A stretch of DNA of 45,253 nt from Actinomycetes bacterium (GTDB lineage Bacteria > Actinomycetota > Actinomycetes > Mycobacteriales > Micromonosporaceae), in contig JAJYSW010000002.1 of the NCBI GenBank assembly GCA_021793335.1, positions 1-45,253 on the forward strand, read 5' to 3'. The notes beneath the pieces are model-generated. The model was given only the letters and a program-made list of their open reading frames with translations, had not been told where the DNA came from and did not search any database. A program made the position numbers and the translations under genes. Of the stretch, positions 1-9,858 are shown one piece after another; the first letter of the stretch is position 1; each line of letters opens with the position of its first letter.

Positions 1-2
1 CC

Positions 3-1145
3 CGGCCGGTGCCGGTGCGGCTCCTGGCCGACCCGACCGGGCTGCTGTCGCGCTCGGGCATCGACTTTCGCGACCACGCGCTGCTCGTCGGCCTCGACCT
101 GCCCGACCCGGTCGTCCCGGTCCATCCCTGGCAACTCGAACACCGGATCCTCCCGGCCCACCGCAACCTGTTCGACACCGGCCGCCTGCGAGTGCTGGAC
201 ACGGTGATCCCGACCTGGCCGACCGCCGCCGTCCGCACCGTGTGCGGCGCCGACCGGCCCGGCCACCTCAAACTGGCGCTGGGCATCCACATCACCTCCA
301 CCAGGCGCGACATCGCCCCGGCCACCGCACGGCTCGCCCCGGCCTTGACCGCCGCCGTCGCGGCCCTGATCGCCGACGACCACTCGCACGCGATCGCAGC
401 CGACCAGGCCGGCGCCTGGCTCCCGGGATCACGCGACCTGACCGCGATCGCCCGCGCCCCCTTGGCCCAGGCCGCACCCGCCGGCACGGTCGTGATCCCC
501 GCCGCGGCCCTGTGCACCGCCTCACCGGTCACCGGCCTCGCGCTCGCCACCGAATACGCCCACTGGTCCGGCGACCCGGAGACCTGGATCCGCTCCTACG
601 CGGCCCTGGTGTCCCCGCCGGTGCTGCGCCTGGCCTCCCACCACGGCATCGGGCTCGAAGCCCACCTCCAGAACACCCTGGTCGCCTTCGACGGCCCCAC
701 GCCGGTGCGTCTGATCACCCGTGACCTGGGCGGCGTCAGGCTGCACCGCCCCCACCTGGACGTGGACCTGCCGGCGGGCAGCCCCATCGTCGCCGAGGAC
801 CGCACCGCCGTCCTGGCGAAGGTGGCCTATACGCTGTTGCAGAACCAACTGGCCGCGATCGTCGCAGCCCTGGCCCGCGACTGCGGCCTGAACGAGGCCC
901 GGTTCTGGGCCGACCTGGCCGACCTCATCGCCGGCCTCGACCTGCCCGCGGCCGACCGCGACCTGTACCTGGCCGAGCACCTGCCGACCAAGGCGCTGCT
1001 GACGATGCGGCTCCATCCCGGAACGGAGGCCGAAGCATGGGTGGACAATCCCCTGCACCGCGGCGATCGACGACGACCGTGGCCGACTTCGCCCGCCACC
1101 TGCCCTCCCCGGCATCCGCCTGGATCTATTCGCCCGCCCGCCTGA
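3..1145 (+). CDS. IucA/IucC-family NIS siderophore synthetase, C-terminal part (5' end outside window)
   Basis: ATP-dependent synthetase of NRPS-independent siderophore assembly, condensing a citrate or similar carboxylate with an amine or alcohol in the cytoplasm. Visible family motifs in order: the HPWQ segment (HPWQLEH), the KLALGIHIT substrate/ATP segment, EAHLQNTLV, and RDLGGVRL, followed by the FhuF-like C-terminal helical region. The family is about 580-600 residues and only about 380 are here; the frame is open to the left edge, so this is a truncation by the window, and the GTG at 9 is not the real start. The last 109 bases overlap the next gene, which has its own good ribosome site, so the two are probably co-transcribed. 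Family assignment is firm; the substrate is not known. Confidence 0.9.
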   Translation, partial: RPVPVRLLADPTGLLSRSGIDFRDHALLVGLDLPDPVVPVHPWQLEHRILPAHRNLFDTGRLRVLDTVIPTWPTAAVRTVCGADRPGHLKLALGIHITSTRRDIAPATARLAPALTAAVAALIADDHSHAIAADQAGAWLPGSRDLTAIARAPLAQAAPAGTVVIPAAALCTASPVTGLALATEYAHWSGDPETWIRSYAALVSPPVLRLASHHGIGLEAHLQNTLVAFDGPTPVRLITRDLGGVRLHRPHLDVDLPAGSPIVAEDRTAVLAKVAYTLLQNQLAAIVAALARDCGLNEARFWADLADLIAGLDLPAADRDLYLAEHLPTKALLTMRLHPGTEAEAWVDNPLHRGDRRRPWPTSPATCPPRHPPGSIRPPA

Positions 1146-2212
1146 CCGACCGGCTCGAACGGCTCCGCGAGGCGCTGGGCGGGCACACCGTCTTGTACGC
1201 CATGAAAGCCTGCGCCAACCCCGCGGTCCTGGCCGCCGCCGCCGAGCACGCCGACGGCATCGAATGCGCCTCGGCCGATGAACTCACCGCCGCCGTCGAC
1301 GCCGGAGCCGACCGCCTGGCCTTCTCCGGCCCGGCCAAGACCGCCCGCGACTTCACCCGGGCCGCCTCACTCGACACGGACCTGTGTGTCCACGTCGAAG
1401 GACTGCGCGAACTCGACGGCCTGGCCGCGGCCGGTTTCACGGGCCCGGTGGCGTTGCGCGTCAACCGCGGCCGTCCCCTACCCGGCAGCCACCGCATGGC
1501 CGGGGAGGCGACCCCGTTCGGCTTCGACGAGGCCGCGGCGGGGGCCGCGGCCGCCCACGCCCGCGACCTCGGCCTGGACGTGATCGGCTTCCACCTGCAC
1601 GCGGTCTCGAACTGCCTGGACGCCGACGCCTACGCCGACCACGTCCGCGACGCACTCGACTGGTCCCGCCGCGCCGCCGCCCGGTGGCGCATCGACCTGC
1701 GGTATGTGAACGTCGGCGGCGGCCTCGGCGCCGACCCGCGCGGCGAAACGATCGACCTGCGCGCCCTGTCCGCCGGACTGGCGGGACTCGACACCACCGG
1801 CATCGAACTCGTATTCGAGCCCGGCCGGTATCTCGCGGCCGCCGCCGGCTGGTACCTCACCGAAGTCGTCGACGTCAAGACCATCGCCGGTCAGGCCTTC
1901 GCCCTCGTCCGCGGCGGCACCCACCATTTCAGGCTGCCGGCGGCATGGGGCTACTCGCACCCGTTCACCGTCATCCCCGTCGACCACTGGCCTCATCCGT
2001 GGCCCCGCCCTCGCCTGACCGAGGTCGAAGTCCGCGTCTGCGGCGAACTGTGCACGCCCCGCGACGTCCTCAACGCCGGCCAGGCGGTCGCATCGCTGGC
2101 CGTGGGCGACCGGCTCCTGTTCGGCAACGCCGGCGCCTACGGCTGGGAGATCTCCCACGACCGGTTCCTGAGCCACCAGCGGCCCCTACAGGTCGTCATC
2201 GACGGCGCCTGA
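1037..2212 (+). CDS. Type III PLP-dependent decarboxylase, SbnH-like (siderophore-associated)
   Basis: Fold-type III (alanine-racemase-like barrel plus beta domain) decarboxylase of the DAP/ornithine decarboxylase superfamily, 391 aa. The PLP lysine is K57 in YAMKACANP. HLHAVSN, the glycine-rich YVNVGGGLG and FEPGRY bind cofactor phosphate and substrate, and CGELCTPRDVL near residue 339 carries the Cys and Asp that line the partner active site. The start at 1037 is preceded by GGAGG with 7 nt spacing, which supports the unusually long 109-base overlap with the synthetase gene. Next to an IucA/IucC synthetase the best parallel is SbnH of staphyloferrin B synthesis, which decarboxylates a citryl-diaminopropionate intermediate. 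A role on ornithine, lysine or DAP derivatives is equally possible, so the substrate is inference. Confidence 0.85.
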   Translation: MGGQSPAPRRSTTTVADFARHLPSPASAWIYSPARLTDRLERLREALGGHTVLYAMKACANPAVLAAAAEHADGIECASADELTAAVDAGADRLAFSGPAKTARDFTRAASLDTDLCVHVEGLRELDGLAAAGFTGPVALRVNRGRPLPGSHRMAGEATPFGFDEAAAGAAAAHARDLGLDVIGFHLHAVSNCLDADAYADHVRDALDWSRRAAARWRIDLRYVNVGGGLGADPRGETIDLRALSAGLAGLDTTGIELVFEPGRYLAAAAGWYLTEVVDVKTIAGQAFALVRGGTHHFRLPAAWGYSHPFTVIPVDHWPHPWPRPRLTEVEVRVCGELCTPRDVLNAGQAVASLAVGDRLLFGNAGAYGWEISHDRFLSHQRPLQVVIDGA

Positions 2213-2414
2213 ATCCGCCTGCCGCGCCCGCGCCCGGGCCTGTGACTACGATGAGGGGCCGGCCGCCGACCGGTGCGCCGCGCCCGAACCGCCACGGCCA
2301 TGCCCGTGGCGACCACCGTCCCCGGGCGCACCGCCACGGGTCGGGTGACGGACACCACGCGTCACATGACAACCTAAGAGCCTCTAAGATCCCCCTCTCC
2401 TTCGAGGAGCCGTC

Positions 2415-3596
2415 ATGCCCAGTAAGCGTCATGCCCGCCGAATGCACCGGGACGCGGCACGGCTGGCCTCCACCGGGAACCACCGGACCGCACTGGCCGG
2501 CTACCGGCGAGCAGCCGCCGAATACCGCGCCTACCTCCAGACCCGAACCGGCGACCACACCGCCCGCACCGAACTGGTCGACCTGCTCGCCGACGTCAGC
2601 ACCGCCGAGCAGGCATTGAACGAGCACGCCCGGTCCGCCGCGGCCCTGACCGAACGCCTCGACCACCTGCGTGAGCTCGACCGGCCCCGCGCCCAGATCG
2701 CCGCCGCCGAACTCGACGTGGCCGAAACCCACTTGCAGTCCGGTCACCTGCTGACCGCCGCCACCCGCGCCGACAGCGCCGTCCGCTCACACAGCCGCCG
2801 CGACGCGGCCGACCCGCACACCGCGGCGTTCTGGGACCTGGCCACCGCCTTGGCGCGCAACGCCCGCATCCTCCACCGCACCGCCGACCCCGACCTCGCC
2901 GTCGGCGCCGCGGACCAGGCCGTCCGCATGCTCCTGGCCGCCCCCGACCGGGACCGAGACCCGCGCGGCCGCGACTATCTGCGAGACGCGCTCGGCCTGG
3001 CGGTCGAACTGCACACGGCCGCCGGCCGCACCGCCTATGCCCGGACCGCCGCCCGACTGTTCGAGTCCCGTTTCCCCGAGGCCGGGCCGGCCGCCGCCGC
3101 GGCGGCGGCGCCGCCGCTGACACTGCGAGCTGCGCTGACCGCAGCCGGGCGGCTCGGCGTCTTCACCGAAGCGAACCTGATCGACCGGCTGTGCCCCGAC
3201 CCGGTCGCCCCCGACGCGCCGCCGGCGGTCACGGCACGCTGCGACCCCGGCTTGGCTCCGATCGCGTTGCATGCGATCGGACCGGCCGTCGTGGATCTGC
3301 GGACGTCGCATCCGAGTCTGGCTTGGCGGATGGCCACCGAGATCCATTACCTGTTGACCGCCGCTGACCGGGAAGGCGAGCGGAACCTGCGGTCGAACTT
3401 CCGTGATCACGGGCCGGTGTGGCTGGGCATGCTCATGGCGCTGACCGAGGGGGTCGCCCGCCGCCCGAACCTCGCGGCCGACCTGTCGGCGGTCGTGACC
3501 GACCTGCTGGGGCGGATGCGGTCGCGTTATGCCGGTGAAGGGCCCCTGGTCGAAGCGGCCCAGAGGTTCGTCAACGCGCACCGACCCTGGCGGTGA
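2415..3596 (+). CDS. Hypothetical TPR-like helical protein
   Basis: Protein of 393 aa with no signal peptide or membrane segment. Residues 1-210 are Ala/Arg-rich and strongly helical; the pattern ASTGNHRTALAGYRRAAAEYRAYLQ followed by further helix pairs looks like degenerate tetratricopeptide repeats. The stretch around residues 215-225 is an Ala run (linker), and the C-terminal 160 residues form a second compact-looking region with no motif I recognise. The start has GAGGAG about 6 nt upstream. The 200-base gap before it contains no evident hairpin. It lies downstream of the siderophore genes but is separated enough to be its own unit. Function unknown; TPR content would suggest protein-protein contacts. 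Confidence 0.7.
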   Translation: MPSKRHARRMHRDAARLASTGNHRTALAGYRRAAAEYRAYLQTRTGDHTARTELVDLLADVSTAEQALNEHARSAAALTERLDHLRELDRPRAQIAAAELDVAETHLQSGHLLTAATRADSAVRSHSRRDAADPHTAAFWDLATALARNARILHRTADPDLAVGAADQAVRMLLAAPDRDRDPRGRDYLRDALGLAVELHTAAGRTAYARTAARLFESRFPEAGPAAAAAAAPPLTLRAALTAAGRLGVFTEANLIDRLCPDPVAPDAPPAVTARCDPGLAPIALHAIGPAVVDLRTSHPSLAWRMATEIHYLLTAADREGERNLRSNFRDHGPVWLGMLMALTEGVARRPNLAADLSAVVTDLLGRMRSRYAGEGPLVEAAQRFVNAHRPWR

Positions 3597-3633
3597 ACCG
3601 CAGGAACGGACACGGTCCGGCCGGGCCGGGCCT

Positions 3634-4395
3634 TCAGCTCACCTGCCGGTCGGCCCACACGTGCATGGCCGCCCGCAAGTAGACGGCGAGGCCGGCGGCG
3701 ACGGCATCGAACACGGCCGCGAACTCGGGACTGTCGACGTACAGATCGCCAAGCCCCCGGTACGCCTGTGCTTCGGGGGCGGCGCCCCACGTCGAGGCGA
3801 CGATCGCATAGTGCTCGGCGACGACCTCCTGCACGGCCGCATCGTCGGCGGCGCAGCCTCGCTCGCGCAGTTCGGCCATGCGCCGGTGGACCGCCTCGAA
3901 CCGCCCGGGGACGGCCTCGCGCTCGGCCTCGCCCATGCGCCGCATCGCGGCCGCTCCGGCGTCGACGGCGGCATCGCCCCAGCGGCGGCGCGCTTCGGCC
4001 TCGTATTCGGAACGGCGGCGGGCATCGAGCCCCGCGAACCAGGTTTCAGGTGCCATCGGTCGGCCTCCTTCGAGTTGTCGGATGGTGTCATCGACGGTGG
4101 CGGCCAGACGGTCGAGCCGTTCACGTTCGGTCTTGAGCTGCTCGGCGTGCCGCCGGAGCGCGGTGACGGCGTCCAGGCCGCCGTCGAGGATGTCGCCGAT
4201 GGTCGCCAGTCCGAGTCCCAACCGCCGCAGCAGCAGGATCTGCTGGAGGCGCAGCAGCTCGGCCTCGCCGTAGCGGCGCAGGCCGCCGTGACCGGTGGCG
4301 GCGGGTTCGAGCAGCCCGATCGCGTCGTAGTGTCGCAGCGTGCGCGCGGAGACGCCGGCCAGCTTCGTCACCTCGGTCATCGGCCAGGTTCGCAT
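3634..4395 (-). CDS. MerR-family activator with TipAS-type ligand domain
   Basis: Regulator of 253 aa. The N-terminal winged-helix MerR domain (residues 6-75: VTKLAGVSARTLRHYDAIGLLEP, then GGLRRYGEAELLRLQQILLLRRLGLGLATI) is followed by a dimerising coiled coil (about 85-112). The C-terminal helical domain (about 120-253) has the spacing of the antibiotic-binding TipAS fold of TipAL proteins. GAGGAG lies 5 nt before the ATG. Members activate their own and neighbouring promoters by untwisting a 19-bp spacer, and such a promoter is present just upstream (4426-4456). It converges on the TPR-like gene with only 37 bases between stops. No obvious target gene besides itself is next to it. The ligand is unknown. 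Confidence 0.88.
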   Translation of the reverse strand: MRTWPMTEVTKLAGVSARTLRHYDAIGLLEPAATGHGGLRRYGEAELLRLQQILLLRRLGLGLATIGDILDGGLDAVTALRRHAEQLKTERERLDRLAATVDDTIRQLEGGRPMAPETWFAGLDARRRSEYEAEARRRWGDAAVDAGAAAMRRMGEAEREAVPGRFEAVHRRMAELRERGCAADDAAVQEVVAEHYAIVASTWGAAPEAQAYRGLGDLYVDSPEFAAVFDAVAAGLAVYLRAAMHVWADRQVS

Positions 4396-4425
4396 GTCGC
4401 TCCTCGGTTCGTCGATGTGTCTTCG

Positions 4426-4456
4426 ACGGTAGGCGCTGACGCCGCGTCAACCGCAA
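4426..4456 (-). promoter_or_regulatory. MerR-type autoregulated promoter with palindromic operator
   Basis: On the minus strand: -35 TTGCGG (4451-4456), a 19-bp spacer, -10 TACCGT (4426-4431). The spacer holds the perfect 13-bp palindrome TGACGCCGCGTCA (4437-4449). An over-long 19-bp spacer carrying the operator is the hallmark of MerR-family activated promoters, and it lies 31 bases before the TipAL-like start codon, so autoregulation is the natural reading. Seen in sequence; no binding data. Confidence 0.7.
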
Positions 4457-4587
4457 CCCCGGAGCTCAGAGACGCGCATCACCGATTCGGGCCGCTACTC
4501 GGGGGCGGTCGCGTCGTTGTTCAAAGTGACTGCTCCCTGCGTGGACGGGGGCCGTCACCGACGGGCCCACCGGCGCGGCCCGGACCA

Positions 4588-4616
4588 TGCTCCCCGCTCA
4601 CGCGGGGCTGGAAGCG
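4588..4616. other. Solitary hairpin resembling a type I-E CRISPR repeat
   Basis: A short hairpin (CCCCGC 4592-4597, loop TCAC, GCGGGG 4602-4607) sits in a 29-base context resembling the actinobacterial type I-E repeat (GCTCCCCGC...GCGGGG.TG). There is only one copy, no spacer and no cas gene in the window. It may be an orphan repeat, or simply a minor stem-loop next to the sdh terminator. Confidence 0.3.
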
Positions 4617-4654
4617 CGTGCGGCCCCCGGCCGGTGAGCCGGGGGCCGCACGCG
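4615..4654 (-). terminator. Strong terminator downstream of sdhB
   Basis: A perfect 17-bp inverted repeat (arms 4615-4631 and 4638-4654, 6-nt loop) lies 13 bases after the sdhB stop codon. The stem is almost all G/C and is not followed by a T run, the usual form of actinobacterial stem-loop terminators. Confidence 0.8.
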
Positions 4655-4667
4655 TAAGGCGAAATCG

Positions 4668-5410
4668 TCAGGCGGCGCGGGTCGCGGCCTTGCGGAAATC
4701 AGCGTTGAGACGGCCGATCACGTCCAGGCCGATCTCCTTGGGACAGGCCGCACTGCATTCACCGGTGTTGGTGCACCCGCCGAAGCCGGCCTCGTCATGT
4801 GCGGCGACCATGCCGAGCACGCGCGTGTGCCGCTCGGGCTGCCCTTGGGGCATCAGCCCCAGGTGCGCGACCTTCGCGGCCATGAACAGCATCCCCGACC
4901 CGTTCGGGCAGGCCGCCACGCAGGCACCGCAGCCGATGCAGGCCGCCGCCGAGAAAGCGGCGTCGGCATCGGGCTTGGGCACCGGCACCGCGTGGGCATC
5001 GGGTGCGGTCCCGGTCGGCGCCGAGATGTACCCGCCGGCCTGGATGATCCGGTCGAACGACGACCGGTCGACCACGAGGTCCTTGACGACCGGGAACGCC
5101 CCGGCCCGCCACGGCTCGATGTCGATGGTGTCCCCATCGGAGTATTGACGCATGTGCAGCTGGCAGGTCGTCGTCGCCCCTTGGGGCCCGTGCGCCTGCC
5201 CGTCGATCATGAGCGAGCAGGCCCCGCAGATGCCCTCACGGCAGTCGTGGTCGAACGCCACCGGGTCCTCGCCCTCGGCGATGAGCTGCTCGTTGAGCAC
5301 ATCGAGCATCTCCAGGAAGGAGGCGTCCTCGGAGATGCCGTCGATCACGTAGGGCACCATCTTGCCCTTGTCTTCGGCGCCGGCCTGACGCCAGATTCGC
5401 AGGCGTAGTT

Positions 5411-5414
<4 letters not shown>
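4668..5414 (-). CDS. sdhB: Succinate dehydrogenase iron-sulfur subunit
   Basis: Electron-transfer subunit of respiratory complex II on the inner face of the membrane, passing electrons from SdhA FAD to the quinone in SdhC. It shows the plant-ferredoxin type [2Fe-2S] ligands (CREGICGACSL plus a later Cys), then the [4Fe-4S] motif CIGCGACVAACPNGS and the [3Fe-4S] motif CTNTGECSAACPKE. I place the start at the GTG at 5414, because VKLRLRIWRQ is the conserved N terminus; its GTGA overlaps the sdhA stop by 4 bases and GGAG lies upstream. That gives 248 aa, the usual length; any longer reading runs into sdhA. Last gene of sdhCAB, ended by a 17-bp stem terminator. Confidence 0.95.
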
Positions 5415-7351
<1,937 letters not shown>

Positions 7352-7353
7352 GT

Positions 7354-8091
7354 TCAACTCACCAGCCCGAAGGTGACCGCCAGGGGCACGATCGCGAACC
7401 CGGCGGAGACGATGACGGCGACGGCGAGCGCGATGATCTGCGTCCGCTTGCGCCACTTGTGGTCGGGCCCGGCGATGGTCTGCACGGCCGACCAGATGCC
7501 GTGCCTCAGATGGAATCCGAGGGCGATCACGGCGAGCAGGTACAGCACGGTGACCGGCCACCGTTCGGGCGTGAAGGAGGCGACGACGGCCCCGTAGGCG
7601 TCGGGGGCGTCCTTGACGGGGTTGACCGTCCGGAAGGTCAGGTCCAGCAGGTGCCAGACGAGGAAGAAGACGATGACGACCCCGCCCCAGCGCATCGTGG
7701 CCGCGGCGTGACGCGACTCGCCGCGGGCGGGCCGCCGGTGGGCGTAGCGCACCGGGCGGGCGCGGGCGGCGCGGCGGGTGAGCACGATCGCCGAGGCGAT
7801 GTGCGCGACGGCGGCGGCGATGAGGCCCAGGCGCATGATCCACAGCAGCGTCTCGTGCGGCAAGAGCGGCTCGCCGAAGGTCCGCAGTCCGTGGGCGTAG
7901 GCGTTCATCTCCTCGGGGCCTTCGAAGACGTGGAGGTTGCCGGCCATGTGGGCGATGATGAACAGCACCAGCAGCACGCCGGAGACGGCCATGGTGATCT
8001 TCAGGCCGATCGAGGAACGCCATCGTGGCGTGGGGCGGGCGCGTCCGGGGCCGGGGGGCGCGGCCGCGCGCGTTGCAAGTTCCGTAGACAC
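7354..8091 (-). CDS. sdhC: Succinate dehydrogenase cytochrome b subunit (single-anchor B type)
   Basis: Membrane anchor of 245 aa with five hydrophobic segments (about 33-52, 80-103, 128-150, 170-190, 215-240). Conserved histidines for two b-type hemes lie in FIIAHMAGNLHVF, AAVAHIAS, VWHLLDL and LGFHLRHG. A single five-helix SdhC with no SdhD marks the B-type enzyme of the Bacillus type, related to Sdh1 of mycobacteria; it normally works with menaquinone, though the quinone here is inferred. The GTG start at 8091 follows a -10 like box by 6 nt and has no Shine-Dalgarno, so the mRNA is probably leaderless. First gene of sdhCAB, divergent from a LysR regulator. Confidence 0.93.
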   Translation of the reverse strand: MSTELATRAAAPPGPGRARPTPRWRSSIGLKITMAVSGVLLVLFIIAHMAGNLHVFEGPEEMNAYAHGLRTFGEPLLPHETLLWIMRLGLIAAAVAHIASAIVLTRRAARARPVRYAHRRPARGESRHAAATMRWGGVVIVFFLVWHLLDLTFRTVNPVKDAPDAYGAVVASFTPERWPVTVLYLLAVIALGFHLRHGIWSAVQTIAGPDHKWRKRTQIIALAVAVIVSAGFAIVPLAVTFGLVS

Positions 8092-8097
8092 GGCCCC

Positions 8098-8128
8098 ACG
8101 CTAGACGCGAGACACGTCACGAGTCCAA
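8098..8128 (-). promoter_or_regulatory. Predicted sdhCAB promoter (leaderless)
   Basis: -10 TAGCGT (8098-8103) lies exactly 6 nt before the sdhC GTG, putting the transcription start on the start codon. The -35 candidate is TTGGAC (8123-8128, 19-bp spacer) or TGGACT (18-bp spacer). Both are weak, as expected of an activated promoter. Confidence 0.5.
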
Positions 8129-8139
8129 TTCATGGTAGC

Positions 8140-8154
8140 GGCATGTTCCATGCC
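8140..8154. promoter_or_regulatory. 15-bp palindrome between sdhC and lysR: likely LysR operator
   Basis: GGCATG-ttc-CATGCC is a perfect inverted repeat. Its centre is about 56 bases upstream of the predicted sdhC transcription start, close to where LysR-type activators bind their recognition site, and 16 bases before the lysR start, so it could serve both activation and autorepression. A weaker CATGG/CCATG pair (8131-8135, 8148-8152) overlaps it. Confidence 0.55.
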
Positions 8155-8162
8155 AGTAAGTT

Positions 8163-9095
8163 ATGGACATGCGCATTCAGCAGCTCAACGCTTTCCTCGC
8201 CGTCGCACAAACCAGGCATTTCACGCAAGCAGCCGGAAACCTGGGTGTGACACAACCGTCATTGAGCAAACAAATCCAAGCACTCGAACACGAACTGGGC
8301 GCACCCCTGTTCACCCGAACCCGAGGCCGCATCGAACTGACCGACATCGGCCACACCCTCATCGGCCACGCCCGCCGCATCACCGCCGCCCACGAAGCCG
8401 CCCGAGCCGACATCGACGACGTCCTCGCCGTCCGCGCCGGACGCCTCCGACTCGGCGCCACCCCCAGCCTCTGCTCCTGGCTCATCGCCCCCCTCCTCGT
8501 CCGCTACGCCGAAGCCCACCCCGGCGTCACCGTCACCCTCACCGAAGACGGCTCCGGCCCCCTCACCGAACACCTCAGCGCCGGCGACCTCGACCTCGCC
8601 TTCACCATCGGCGAGACCCCCACCGAAACCGGCCTGGCCGTCCAACCGCTCCTCTCCGAAGCCCTCGTCGTCGCCTCCGCCGCCGACCAGCCCCCACTCA
8701 CCCGCCAGGCGTACATCGGCCTCCCACAACTGCGCGAACAACCCTTCGTCCTCCCCGCACACGGCTACGACCTGCGCAACCTCACCGTCACCACCTGCCA
8801 GGACGCCGGATTCACCCCCATCGTCACCGTCGACGGCGGCGCCACCGACGCCGTCGCCGGCCTCGTCGAAGCCGGCCTGGGCATCGCCCTCCTCCCGGCC
8901 ATGATCGTCGCCGCCAACCCGGGCCTGCGCGCCACACCCCTCGCCCCACCCGGCGCCAGCCGCACCATCGCGCTCACCGCCCGAGCCGACACCCCGCTCA
9001 CCAAAGCCGCGAACGCCTTCGCCGGCTGCCTCCAAACACACCTGACCGACCTCCACGCCTGGGGACGCCTCCCCGAAGGCATGAGCGCCATCTGA
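8163..9095 (+). CDS. LysR-family transcriptional regulator divergent from sdhCAB
   Basis: Regulator of 310 aa. The N-terminal winged helix (residues 3-62: IQQLNAFLAVAQTRHFTQAAGNLGVTQPSLSKQIQALEHELG...LFTRTRGRIELTDIG) is typical, followed by a two-lobed periplasmic-binding-like effector domain from about residue 90. Either of two methionines (8163 or 8169) could be the start; there is no good Shine-Dalgarno. Divergent placement 71 bases from sdhCAB with a shared palindrome suggests it controls complex II genes in response to a metabolite. That target is inference from position. The coding strand is extremely C-rich. Confidence 0.9.
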   Translation: MDMRIQQLNAFLAVAQTRHFTQAAGNLGVTQPSLSKQIQALEHELGAPLFTRTRGRIELTDIGHTLIGHARRITAAHEAARADIDDVLAVRAGRLRLGATPSLCSWLIAPLLVRYAEAHPGVTVTLTEDGSGPLTEHLSAGDLDLAFTIGETPTETGLAVQPLLSEALVVASAADQPPLTRQAYIGLPQLREQPFVLPAHGYDLRNLTVTTCQDAGFTPIVTVDGGATDAVAGLVEAGLGIALLPAMIVAANPGLRATPLAPPGASRTIALTARADTPLTKAANAFAGCLQTHLTDLHAWGRLPEGMSAI

Positions 9096-9247
9096 ACCCG
9101 ACGGGCCCGCACCGACACCACGACCCATCACAGACCTCATAGCCCGAACCCCCACCCCACCGACCGACAGGGCCGCAACGCACCGCCCACTCCCCAAACC
9201 ACGAGGCGATGCATACCGGCTCCCACTCCACGAGGCCCCAGCACCCA

Positions 9248-9628
9248 TCAGCGCTCGCCGGCCACCCCCAAACGACGATCGAACATCGCCGCGACCTGCC
9301 GCGCCGAAGGATCACCCGCATCGGGATCGGCCCCGGCCTCCAACAGCACCGCCACGACCGCCCCGAAATCCTTGAACACCGCCCCGGCCAACGGCGACTG
9401 CCCGCGATCATTGCGCCGCTCCACATCAGCACCACGATCGATCAACGCCCGCACCGTCCCGGCATGCCCGTGATACGCCGCCAGCATCAACAACGAATCC
9501 CCCGACCCGTTGACCAAATCCACCGGCAGCCCCGCCTCAACGAACGCCAACAACCGCGCCGTCTCGCCCTGCCGGGCCAAATCGAACGCGGCCTCACCGA
9601 TCCGACGAAACTCCTCATCATCACTCAT
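9248..9628 (-). CDS. Small ankyrin-repeat protein
   Basis: Protein of 126 aa counted from MSDDEEFRRIGEAAFDLARQG; the frame extends further upstream but that part is not protein-like. Three to four ankyrin repeats are visible: GETARLLAFVEAGLPVDLVNGSGDSLLMLAAYHGHAGTVRALIDRGADVERRNDRGQSPLAGAVFKDFGAVVAVLLEAGADPD. Such small ankyrin proteins are common in actinomycetes and act as binding modules; no partner can be named from context. It converges with the LysR gene across about 150 bases in which I see no clear hairpin. This is the first minus-strand gene with the G-ending codon bias described in the findings. Confidence 0.85.
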   Translation of the reverse strand: MSDDEEFRRIGEAAFDLARQGETARLLAFVEAGLPVDLVNGSGDSLLMLAAYHGHAGTVRALIDRGADVERRNDRGQSPLAGAVFKDFGAVVAVLLEAGADPDAGDPSARQVAAMFDRRLGVAGER

Positions 9629-9754
9629 GCCCGACAGCTTGGCACACCCCCACAGCACCCGACGAACGAACACGACACTAACGGGTAACCGACACTGCAC
9701 TGTCCTTACCCGCCCTGTCCAGCAGATTCACCCACCGAACCACCGAACCGGGTA

Positions 9755-9784
9755 TTGACATCGGTGCAGCACGAACGCCAAGAT
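9755..9784 (+). promoter_or_regulatory. Possible promoter for the small gene at 9859
   Basis: Perfect -35 TTGACA (9755-9760), an 18-bp spacer, then CAAGAT (9779-9784) as a weak -10. It would give a leader of about 70 nt. The -35 is convincing, the -10 is not. Confidence 0.3.
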
Positions 9785-9858
9785 TGAGCACGAGCGCGAC
9801 CAAGGCGGGACGCTGACACCCCCGCCGGGCATCGCGCCACAACGGTGGGAGCAACACG

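Noticed and set aside
3529..5148. A 539-codon plus-strand frame over the MerR and sdhB genes
   Set aside because: Its translation shows no domain and it overlaps two well supported minus-strand genes.
9096..9247. A terminator between the LysR and ankyrin genes
   Set aside because: I found no stem longer than about 5 bp; only a direct CCACGAGGC repeat, which I could not interpret.
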